Shown here: positions 15,309 through 22,803 of the stretch, piece by piece
Layout: the number at the start of each line of letters is the position of its first letter
Position numbering within the stretch: position 1 is the first letter of the stretch
Origin: JBOHPP01 sp050731755
GTDB taxonomy: Bacteria; Methylomirabilota; Methylomirabilia; Rokubacteriales; CSP1-6
Direction of reading: 5' to 3'
NCBI GenBank assembly: GCA_050731755.1
Contig: JBOHPP010000007.1
Location: 1 to 37,839, forward strand
DNA: 37,839 bases
Translations under genes and position numbers: made by a program
Notes under the pieces: model-generated
The model's database searches: none
The model's input: only the letters and a program-made list of their open reading frames with translations
What the model was told of the DNA's origin: nothing

Positions 15309-16214
15309 ATGTGGCGAGCGATACTCCTGCTAACCGCTGTCCTTCTCGCCCTCGCGCCTGGGGGGGAGGCCGTGGCCAAGGTCCGCGTGGTGGCGTCCAC
15401 CCCCGATCTCAAGTCCCTCAGCGAGGCGGTCGGTGGCGAGCTTGTCGACGTGGTAAGTCTCGTCCGGGGCACACAGAACGCACACGATGTCGAAGTGCGT
15501 CCCAGCCTCATGCTGAAGCTCCGTCACGCCGATCTGCTCGTGCGCAACGGGCTGGGTCTCGACTACTGGGTCGAGCCACTCGTGGTCGGCGCCCAGAACG
15601 CGCGCATTCTGCCGGGCACTCCCGGCTACGTCGACGCCTCACGCGGCGTGGCCGTCATCGCTGCCAAGGGACCGGTCGACCGGTCACGCGGCGACGTCCA
15701 CCCCGAGGGCGACCCGCATTACACACTCGACCCCACGAACGCCGCGGTCGTCACCGCGAACATCCTCGAGGGGATGACACGTGTGGCGCCGCAACACGGC
15801 GCGCAATTTGAGGCGCGGCGCCGCGATTTCCTCCGGCAGCTCGAGACTCACCTGGCCCGATGGGAGAAGACGCTGGAACCGGTGCGCGGCGCGAAGGTCA
15901 TCACGTACCACGAGACATTCAACTATTTTTTGCGTCGATTCGGTCTCGAGCTGGCCGGCGCCATCGAGGACCGTCCCGGGATCCCTCCCTCACCCTCGCA
16001 CCTGGCCGATCTGATCCGGACCATCCGCGAGCAGCGGATCAGAGTCGTCATGGCCGAACCCTACGCCGATCAGAAGGCCGTCGCGCTCGTGGCCCGCGAG
16101 AGCGGTGCCAAGGCGCTCAACGTCCCATCGTCGGTCGGCGGCGCCCGCGGCGTAGAGACCTACCTGGATCTCTTCGAGCGACTGACCACGGCCCTGGCCG
16201 ACGCGCTCCGATAG
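15309..16214 (+). CDS. Zinc/manganese ABC transporter substrate-binding protein (ZnuA/PsaA family)
   Basis: 301 residues with a signal peptide (about 1-23). The cluster A-I fold is shown by VRVVASTPDLKSLSEAVGGELVDVVSLV, NAHDVEVRPS (H59), GDPHYTLDP (H137) and VITYHETFNYF (H201), the three His ligands of Zn-binding members, and EPYADQKAVALVARESGAK near the end. AAGAGGAG-type Shine-Dalgarno precedes the ATG. The long His-rich loop of E. coli ZnuA is absent. It binds Zn(II) or Mn(II) in the periplasm for the permease that follows 10 bases later. Three His rather than two His plus Glu favours zinc. Confidence 0.92.
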   Translation: MWRAILLLTAVLLALAPGGEAVAKVRVVASTPDLKSLSEAVGGELVDVVSLVRGTQNAHDVEVRPSLMLKLRHADLLVRNGLGLDYWVEPLVVGAQNARILPGTPGYVDASRGVAVIAAKGPVDRSRGDVHPEGDPHYTLDPTNAAVVTANILEGMTRVAPQHGAQFEARRRDFLRQLETHLARWEKTLEPVRGAKVITYHETFNYFLRRFGLELAGAIEDRPGIPPSPSHLADLIRTIREQRIRVVMAEPYADQKAVALVARESGAKALNVPSSVGGARGVETYLDLFERLTTALADALR

Positions 16215-16224
16215 GGCGGGTGAC

Positions 16225-17073
16225 GTGGTCGATCTGCTGACGTTACTCTGGGCGCCCTTCCTGATGTGTCTGGTGCTCACGGGCATCCACGCCTATCTCG
16301 GCCTGCACGTGATCGCCCGCGAAGTGGTCTTTGTCGACATCGCGCTGGCCCAGATCGCCGCGCTGGGCGCCACCGCCGCCGTGCTCCTGGGCGCAAATCT
16401 AGAATCGTGGACGTCGTACGCCAGCGGCCTGGCCGCCACGTTCGTCGGCGCCCTCGTCCTGGCCCTCACCCGCACCCGGGAGCGCCGCGTCTCTCAGGAG
16501 GCGGTCATCGGCGTGGTCTACGCGGTGTCGGCGGCAGCCACCGTGCTGCTCGTCGCCACCGCGCCCCACGGCGCCGAGCACCTGCGGGCCATGCTCGTCG
16601 GCAGCATCCTGACCGTGCGCGGCAGTGAGGTACTGGCCGTCGGCGCCCTCTATGCCGCCGTCGGCCTGCTCCACTGGATCTTCCGGCGGCCGTTCCTGCT
16701 GATCTCGTTCGACCCCGAGGCCGCCTTCCGGGAGGGCTGGCGTGTTCGACTCTGGGATCTGCTCTTCTATGCGTCGTTCGGGATCGTGGTGACGAGTTCG
16801 GTCAGGATCGCCGGCGTGCTGCTCGTCTTTTCCTATCTGATCGTGCCCGCCCTGGCCGCGGCCGCGCTGGGTGGCTCGGTGGCCAGGCGCCTGGCCGTGG
16901 CCTGGAGCCTGGGCGCCGGAGTCAGCGTCCTGGGCGTGGCGGCGTCGGCCGCGCTCGACCTGCCGACCGGCGCAACCGTGGTCTGCGCCTTCGGTGCGAC
17001 GTTGCTCGCCGGCTGGGCACTGGCCCGACTGACCGGGATGGTGGCGCCGGCAGGCCCCGGCCGCAAAGCGTAA
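16225..17073 (+). CDS. Zinc/manganese ABC transporter permease (ZnuB family)
   Basis: 282 residues, GTG start. About eight hydrophobic helices with the ABC-3 family pattern: FLMCLVLTGIHAYLGLHVIAREVVFVDIALAQIAALGA, VGSILTVRGSEVLAVG, FREGWRVRLWDLLFYASFGIVVTSSVRIAGVLLVFSYLIVPALAA. The FVDIALAQIAALGA segment is the conserved core that faces the ATPase. It closes the porin-ZnuA-ZnuB run. No ATP-binding subunit (ZnuC) lies before, between or after within this window, although most relatives carry it adjacent. An ATPase from another locus must serve it, if the transporter works. Confidence 0.92.
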   Translation: MVDLLTLLWAPFLMCLVLTGIHAYLGLHVIAREVVFVDIALAQIAALGATAAVLLGANLESWTSYASGLAATFVGALVLALTRTRERRVSQEAVIGVVYAVSAAATVLLVATAPHGAEHLRAMLVGSILTVRGSEVLAVGALYAAVGLLHWIFRRPFLLISFDPEAAFREGWRVRLWDLLFYASFGIVVTSSVRIAGVLLVFSYLIVPALAAAALGGSVARRLAVAWSLGAGVSVLGVAASAALDLPTGATVVCAFGATLLAGWALARLTGMVAPAGPGRKA

Positions 17074-17093
17074 GGAAGCGGCGGCCCGCCCCG

Positions 17094-17099
17094 TACAAT
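17094..17099 (+). promoter_or_regulatory. -10-like TACAAT before small ORF and PAP2 gene
   Basis: TACAAT ends 6 bases before an ATG at 17106, the spacing expected for a leaderless transcript. No convincing -35 is seen. It is the likely promoter element for the PAP2 gene, with or without the short leader frame. Confidence 0.4.
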
Positions 17100-17105
17100 C
17101 GTCTG

Positions 17106-17216
17106 ATGGCCCGTGCAGAGCGCAGCGAGCGCGGCCGGGGGCGACTTTCTAGCGAGGCCCGCGAGCCCGGCTCGCTCCGAGGGTGGCCTGCCCTAGGCGC
17201 AGGGGGCTTACGATGA
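17106..17216 (+). CDS. Possible 36-residue leader peptide upstream of PAP2 gene
   Basis: An ATG 6 bases after TACAAT opens a 36-codon frame (MARAERSERGRGRLSSEARE...) whose TGA overlaps the PAP2 ATG as ATGA. The peptide is Arg/Gly/Ser rich and has no recognisable domain. The ATGA junction would couple its translation to PAP2, which has no good Shine-Dalgarno. Open frames of this length are common in GC-rich DNA, so confidence is low. Confidence 0.3.
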   Translation: MARAERSERGRGRLSSEAREPGSLRGWPALGAGGLR

Positions 17217-17812
17217 CGGCGGTCCACGCCCGCGCCTTGCTCACCGCCGCCGGCGGCGCCTTTGTGGCGCTGGCCGCCGGCGCCGCGCTGGCCGATGCGC
17301 TGCCGCTCGACGCCACCGTGCGGCAGACGTTGCTCGAGTGGGCGACGCCCTCCGTGCTGTCGGTCATGCGGATGGTGAACTACGCCGGCGAGTGGCCGGT
17401 GCTCGTGCCGGGCGCGCTCCTGCTGTTGCTGGTGCTAGCGCGCGCCCGCGCGCGCTGGTGGGTCTGGCTCGGGTTCATGGTTGCGGCGCCGCTCCTGGAG
17501 GGAGCGGCCAAGCCCCTGATCGGCCGCCTGCGGCCTGAAGGCGAGGCCTTCGGGTTTCCCAGCGGCCACGCCACCGCGGCCGCCGCCGTCTTCGGCGCCG
17601 TCGTTTACCTGGCGGAGGCCCTGCCCCCGGGCCCGCGGATCGCCGTCCGCCTGGCCGGGCTGGCTATGATCCTCCTGGTGGCGACCGCCCGCGTGATGCT
17701 GGGCGCTCACTGGCCGTCCGACGTCGTAGCCGGCGTCGCCCTCGGCTTCGCCCTGGCCTCGGCGGCGGCGTTGGCCGCGCCGGCTCAGCCGTCGCTGAGC
17801 CGGGAACGCTGA
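17213..17812 (+). CDS. PAP2-family membrane phosphatase
   Basis: 199 residues, about six transmembrane helices. The three phosphatase signatures are present: KPLIGRLRPEG (K-x6-RP), PSGHATAAA (PSGH) and RVMLGAHWPSDVVAG (R-x5-H-x3-D). These enzymes dephosphorylate lipid phosphates such as undecaprenyl diphosphate, phosphatidic acid or phosphatidylglycerol phosphate, with the active site facing the periplasm. Start chosen at ATG 17213, as the following residues (MTAVHARALLTAAGG) lead straight into helix 1. The last 28 bases overlap the convergent hybrid kinase gene. Substrate cannot be set from sequence. Confidence 0.92.
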   Translation: MTAVHARALLTAAGGAFVALAAGAALADALPLDATVRQTLLEWATPSVLSVMRMVNYAGEWPVLVPGALLLLLVLARARARWWVWLGFMVAAPLLEGAAKPLIGRLRPEGEAFGFPSGHATAAAAVFGAVVYLAEALPPGPRIAVRLAGLAMILLVATARVMLGAHWPSDVVAGVALGFALASAAALAAPAQPSLSRER

Positions 17813-20800
17813 TCGCGGACGCCCAGGGCGAGCGCCACCACCTCGCGGACCTCGTCGCGCTTGAAGGGCTTGGCCACCACGTGGTCAACGCCCCGGCCCT
17901 CGGCATCCACCGGATCGATACGGTCGCCCCAACCCGTGACCATCACCACCGGGGTGCCCGGCCGCCATAGCTTCACCAGACGGGCCACCTCCCAGCCGGA
18001 GACGGCCGGCATGCCGAGGTCGGTGATGACGAGATCAAACGCCTCGCGCCCGAACCGGGCCAGGCCGGTCTGGGCGTCGGTGCATACCGCCACGGTGTGG
18101 CCGTCGCGGACCAGCTGATCGTTGAGCACGTCGGCCACTTCCTTCTCGTCGTCGATGATCAAGATCCGGCCGGTGGCCTTGGAGCGCAGCGCCGGCTTCG
18201 CCGGCCCGTCGTGGACGGTCTCGCCGCCGGTCGGGAACTTGAGAATGAAGGTGGTCCCCTGCCCGAGCCGGCTCTGCACGTCGATCTCGCCGTTGTGACG
18301 GCCGACGATGCCGTACACGACGCTCAGGCCGAGGCCGGTGCCCCGCTCCCCTTTCGTGGTGAAGAACGGATCGAAAATGCGCTGCCGGACGTCTTCCGAC
18401 ATGCCGACGCCGGAGTCGCTGACGGCACACAGCACCCGGCCGCCCTCCATCCCGGTGCGAAGCGTCACGCGCCCGCCGTCGGGCATGGCGTCGAGCGCGT
18501 TGAAGATGATGTTGGTGAGCGCCTCGCGGATCTCGGACGGATCGCCGGCGAAGGCCGGCGCCGTCGTGGTCTCCACCACCATCTCGTAGCGGATTCCTTT
18601 GGCCTGCGCTTCGTCTTTCCACCGCGAGCGCGTGACCTCCACCATCTCCTCCACGAGCTGGTTCATGAGGACCGGCTGGAAGGGGCGGGCCCGGCGCACG
18701 CGCGTGAACTCCTGGATGCGCCGGACGGTCTGCGCGGCGTCGAGGGCCACGTTGATGATGACGTGGAGCTGCCGCTGGAGCTCGGGGTCCTCGGTCTCGT
18801 TGAGGAGCACTTCGGCCCGCCCCACGATGATGGCCAGCACGTTGTTGAAGTCGTGGGCCACGCCGCCGGCCATCTCGCCCAGCGCGCGCAACCGCTCGCC
18901 CTGGACGATCCGGTGCTGCGACTCCTCGACAGCCCGGAGGGCGGCTCGCAAGTCGCCGTAGAGACGGCTGTTCTCCAGGGCGATGGCCGCCTGGTCGGCG
19001 AAGGTCTGCACCAGCGCCACCTCGGGCTCGGTGAAGCGGCGGCCGGTGAGGCCCCCGATGCCGAGGATGCCGATGATCTGCCGCTTGACCCGGAGCGGAA
19101 CAGCCAGGAACGACGGCTTGCCCAGGGCGGCGAGCCGGTCCCGCATCTCTTCGGGGTACGCGATGGTGTCGTCTTCGAGGACGTCCTCCGTCCACACCGG
19201 CGTGCCCTGGGCGATCGCTCGACCCGCGACCCCCCAGCCCGGCGGGGCGACCGCCGGCAGCTCGGCGGTGATCTGCGTCTCGCCCTTGGCCGTGATGAGC
19301 TTCAGCGACCCGTCCGGCTCCAGCAGCCGCAGCACCGAGAACGTGCCGCCGAGGAGCAGCAGGGCGCTGTCCACGATTCGCTCGCCCACGTCGGCGGCGT
19401 CCAGGCTCTCGGTCAGCATCCGGGCCAGGCGGGCCAGCTCCTCCGCCTCCCGGCGCCGGCGCGTGGCCTCGGAGTACAGCCGCGCGTTCTCGATGAACAT
19501 GGCGGCCTGGTCGCTGATGCCTTCCACCAGCCGGAGCTCATCCGTCGTGAACTGGCGTCGCTCGGTCCACCAGACGGCGAAGAACCCGCCGATGGGCTGG
19601 CCCTTGACGATCATGGGCACGAACAGCACGGACTGGTGGGGGAAGCGCTCGAAGCTCTCGCGGTGGATCCGGGGGTCGTTGGCGGAGTCGCTCGACCAGA
19701 TGGGCTGCCGCTTGCGCCAGGTCTCCTCCATCGCCGGGTGGCCTTTGATGGGGACGGGGAAGCGCAGGAAACGCTCGTAGAGCTCCTGGGGCACGCGATA
19801 GCCGGCGATGGGGCTGAGGTATTGCTCGTCGGCATCAGCCAGGTAGGCCCCCACCATGTCGGCCCCCAGGGCGCGAGAGATCTCGCGGGCCACCCGGCGC
19901 ATCGTCTCGGTCGGGTCCAGCGTCGAGCTGAGAGCCTGGGTGATGGTGAGGAGCGTCTCGGTCTCCCGCAGACGGACCTGGGTCTGCTGGAAGAGCCGGG
20001 CCTTGTCGATGGCGACCGCGGCGTGCGCCGCGATGCCCCGGGCCAGCGCGATCTCTTTGGGCGTGAAGGCGTGGGGCGTTCCCGGCGAGTGCACGCCCAG
20101 CGTGCCCATCAGCCGGCCGCCGCTCACGAGAGGAATGATGAGCATAGAGCGCACGCCGAGGACATCGGGCAGCGCGGGCGCCATCGCGAAGTCGGGCGCA
20201 TCGGCCTCGAGGATCACGGGGTCCTGACCACGGAGGGCCTCGAGGACGGCGGGCAGCCGGGCCGTGTCGCGTAGCGCGACGAACGCGCGGCGGTGGGCGT
20301 CGGGCAGGCCGGACGCCGCGGCGGGGATCAGCGTCTGGTCGGTAGGATCCAGCAGGAAGAGCAGGCACTGCGTGCCCCCCAGCAGCACGGCCGTCGTGCG
20401 GACGACCGTGTCGAGGACCTGGTCCAGCTCCTGGACGCCCTCGATGGCCTCGGCCAGGCGGAGCAGCGCCGCCGACACTTCCGCCTCCTCCCGCTGGGCG
20501 GCGAAGAGCCGGGCGTTGTCGATGGCCAGCGCGGCCTGGGTGGCCAGCGCGCGCAGGAACTCGATCTCCTCGTAAGGAAAGCTGCGGGGCTCGCGATGCA
20601 GCAGCTCGACAACGCCGAGCGCCCGTTCTTTGACTGTCAGCGGAACGGCCAGCATCGCCCGGTACCCGAACTCCGTCACCAGCGGGGTCCCCCGCCAGGC
20701 CGGCTCGGCCATAAGGTTGGCGTAGACGAGGGGCCGCCGCTCGAGCACGGCGATGCCGGTGAGGCTGTCGATCACGCTGAGGCGGTCCATAGCGGTCAGC

Positions 20801-22803
20801 CGCGCGTCGACCTCAGAGGCGGCCCGGAAGACGAGGTGGTCGCCCTCCAGCAGCAGCAGCCGGGCCGAGTGCATACCGACCAGGCGCCGCGCTTCCTCGG
20901 CGATGCGAGGCAAGAGGCGGTCGAGGTCGACCTCGGTGGCCAGCTCCCGGCTGAGCGCCACCAGCGCCTCCTGGCGCCGCTCCAGCCGCCGCCGCACCGT
21001 GGTGTCGCGGGCCGAGACCAGGATCGCGGGGGGGGCGCCGTCCTTCACCACCGCGCGCCCCACGCACTCCAGGATCAGTCGGGCGCCGTCCTTGTTGACG
21101 AACTCGGCGACGAAGGATTCGACCGGGCGGTCGCCGGCGGCCAGACGCTCCACGATCGTAGCCACCCGCCCGCGATCTTCCGGCGCCAGGAGATCGGCGA
21201 TGCTCATCGCCAGCAGATCCTCACGCAGGTAACCGCTGGCCCGGGCGCCGGCCTCGTTGATCTCCAGGAACCGGCCGTCGAGGCCGTGCAGGTACACGAC
21301 GTCGATTACGTTCTCGAACAGTTCCCGGTAGCGCGTCTCCGAGGCGGCCAGCCGGTCGCGCGCCTCCCGCTCGGCTGCGAGCAGGCGCGCGTTTTCCAGG
21401 GCCATGGCCGCCTGCTGCACCATGCCCTCGACCAGGCGAAGCTCTTCGGCGGTGAGGGGGCGCTGCTGCCGGGTCCAGAGCAGCGCGAAGCCGCCCACGA
21501 TTTCGTCCTTGACCCGCATGGGCACCACCAGGGCCGCCTGGTGAGGCACCAGGCGCAGCAGCGGGTGATCGAACCGCGCGTCGCCCTCCAGCAACTGCAG
21601 GGGCCCGCCGCCCAGCGCCTTGATCGTCGCCATCAGCGCGCCGCCCGAGGGCGTCAGCGCCGTCGACAGCTTGTCAAATAAATCCTTGGGGATGTGATAG
21701 CCGGCCAGCGGCACGAGCTGGTCGCGGGCCGGCGTCATCCGCCAGGCGCCACCCATGTCGGCGCCGAGCGCACGCGCCAGGGCCCGGGTCGTGCGGCGGG
21801 CCACCTCGGCGATGTCCAGCGTCGAGCCGACCGCCTGGCTCACCGACAGCAGCGTCTCCGTCTGGCGCAGCCGCTGCTGGGTTTCCGTGTACAGGCGGGC
21901 ATTCTCGACGGCGATCGCCACCTGGTTGGCGACGATCTTGAGCAGCTGTTCCTCGTCGGACTTGGCCCCGGCCGGCAGGAGGTGGCGAGCCGTCATGACG
22001 CCGAGCGTGCGGCCTCGCACGGCCAGCGGCAGCTTCCACTCGACCTCCGTCCAGTCCTCGGCCGGCGCCGTACCGGTGTTCACCAGCACGCTCGGTGAGC
22101 GCGCGACGGCCTGGCCGTCGGCCTCCACCCGGGCGCCCGGGAGATCGGTCAGCTCGACCACCAGGCTGCGCGTGCCCAGGGCCCGAGCCAGTGCGGGGAG
22201 CAGGCGTTCCAGGAGCGGGACCACGCCCAGCTCGGACGTGATGTCCTGCACCGCGGCGTGCAGGTCTTCGAGCTGCACGGCCCGCCGCACGAAGTGCTGG
22301 TTCAGCCGCTTGAGCTCCTCCACCTGGCTGACCAGGCGGTAGACGAGCCGCTGGTTCAGCTCACGGAGATAAGGGCCGGCTTCGCGCTCCTCCACCCGCT
22401 CGCGCTTGCCGCGGAGGAACTCGGCGACCTGCCCGGGGAACGTGTCGACGTCGATTGGTTTCTGGATGTAGCCGTCGCAGCCGGCAACGAGGGTGCGCTG
22501 GCGATCGCCCTCCATCGCGTAAGCGGTGACGGCGATCACCGGCGTGGCGCTCAGGCTGGGGAACGATTTGAGGATGACGCCAACCTCGTACCCATCGACG
22601 TTCGGCAGGTTGATGTCGAGCAGGATGAGCGCCGGCTCCTCGCGCAGGGCCGCCTCGATGCCGCTGAGGCCGTCCTCGGCCTCGACCAGCGTGTACCCCT
22701 CGGCGTCCAGCAGGGCCCGCACGAGGGCCCGGTTCTCCGGGTTGTCCTCGATGTTGAGGATCTTGGTGCCCCGCCCGGGCGGGAGCGGCCGTTGGGAGGT
22801 CAC
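17785..22803 (-). CDS. Giant soluble hybrid histidine kinase: Rec, six GAF, PAS, HisKA-HATPase, Rec
   Basis: 1672 residues from a GTG overlapping the upstream kinase stop (GTGA). Order, approximate: Rec 14-130 (phospho-acceptor D63 in LLDINLPNVDGY); helical linker; GAF1 165-305; GAF2 315-470; PAS 485-600 (ETRYRELFENVIDVVYLHG); GAF3 610-770; GAF4 780-930; GAF5 945-1110; GAF6 1120-1290; HisKA with GGVAHDFNNVLAI (H1317); HATPase with N-box NIIFNALDAMPDGG and G-boxes DSGVGMSE, GTGLGLSV; C-terminal Rec with LVITDLGMPAVSG (D1595). GAF2 and GAF5 are similar to each other (ALGADM, LDP/LDIAE starts). No transmembrane segment is seen, so it is cytosolic. The N-terminal Rec can take phosphate from the upstream membrane kinase. 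Ligands of the GAFs are unknown. Confidence 0.92.
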   Translation of the reverse strand: MTSQRPLPPGRGTKILNIEDNPENRALVRALLDAEGYTLVEAEDGLSGIEAALREEPALILLDINLPNVDGYEVGVILKSFPSLSATPVIAVTAYAMEGDRQRTLVAGCDGYIQKPIDVDTFPGQVAEFLRGKRERVEEREAGPYLRELNQRLVYRLVSQVEELKRLNQHFVRRAVQLEDLHAAVQDITSELGVVPLLERLLPALARALGTRSLVVELTDLPGARVEADGQAVARSPSVLVNTGTAPAEDWTEVEWKLPLAVRGRTLGVMTARHLLPAGAKSDEEQLLKIVANQVAIAVENARLYTETQQRLRQTETLLSVSQAVGSTLDIAEVARRTTRALARALGADMGGAWRMTPARDQLVPLAGYHIPKDLFDKLSTALTPSGGALMATIKALGGGPLQLLEGDARFDHPLLRLVPHQAALVVPMRVKDEIVGGFALLWTRQQRPLTAEELRLVEGMVQQAAMALENARLLAAEREARDRLAASETRYRELFENVIDVVYLHGLDGRFLEINEAGARASGYLREDLLAMSIADLLAPEDRGRVATIVERLAAGDRPVESFVAEFVNKDGARLILECVGRAVVKDGAPPAILVSARDTTVRRRLERRQEALVALSRELATEVDLDRLLPRIAEEARRLVGMHSARLLLLEGDHLVFRAASEVDARLTAMDRLSVIDSLTGIAVLERRPLVYANLMAEPAWRGTPLVTEFGYRAMLAVPLTVKERALGVVELLHREPRSFPYEEIEFLRALATQAALAIDNARLFAAQREEAEVSAALLRLAEAIEGVQELDQVLDTVVRTTAVLLGGTQCLLFLLDPTDQTLIPAAASGLPDAHRRAFVALRDTARLPAVLEALRGQDPVILEADAPDFAMAPALPDVLGVRSMLIIPLVSGGRLMGTLGVHSPGTPHAFTPKEIALARGIAAHAAVAIDKARLFQQTQVRLRETETLLTITQALSSTLDPTETMRRVAREISRALGADMVGAYLADADEQYLSPIAGYRVPQELYERFLRFPVPIKGHPAMEETWRKRQPIWSSDSANDPRIHRESFERFPHQSVLFVPMIVKGQPIGGFFAVWWTERRQFTTDELRLVEGISDQAAMFIENARLYSEATRRRREAEELARLARMLTESLDAADVGERIVDSALLLLGGTFSVLRLLEPDGSLKLITAKGETQITAELPAVAPPGWGVAGRAIAQGTPVWTEDVLEDDTIAYPEEMRDRLAALGKPSFLAVPLRVKRQIIGILGIGGLTGRRFTEPEVALVQTFADQAAIALENSRLYGDLRAALRAVEESQHRIVQGERLRALGEMAGGVAHDFNNVLAIIVGRAEVLLNETEDPELQRQLHVIINVALDAAQTVRRIQEFTRVRRARPFQPVLMNQLVEEMVEVTRSRWKDEAQAKGIRYEMVVETTTAPAFAGDPSEIREALTNIIFNALDAMPDGGRVTLRTGMEGGRVLCAVSDSGVGMSEDVRQRIFDPFFTTKGERGTGLGLSVVYGIVGRHNGEIDVQSRLGQGTTFILKFPTGGETVHDGPAKPALRSKATGRILIIDDEKEVADVLNDQLVRDGHTVAVCTDAQTGLARFGREAFDLVITDLGMPAVSGWEVARLVKLWRPGTPVVMVTGWGDRIDPVDAEGRGVDHVVAKPFKRDEVREVVALALGVRDQRSRLSDG

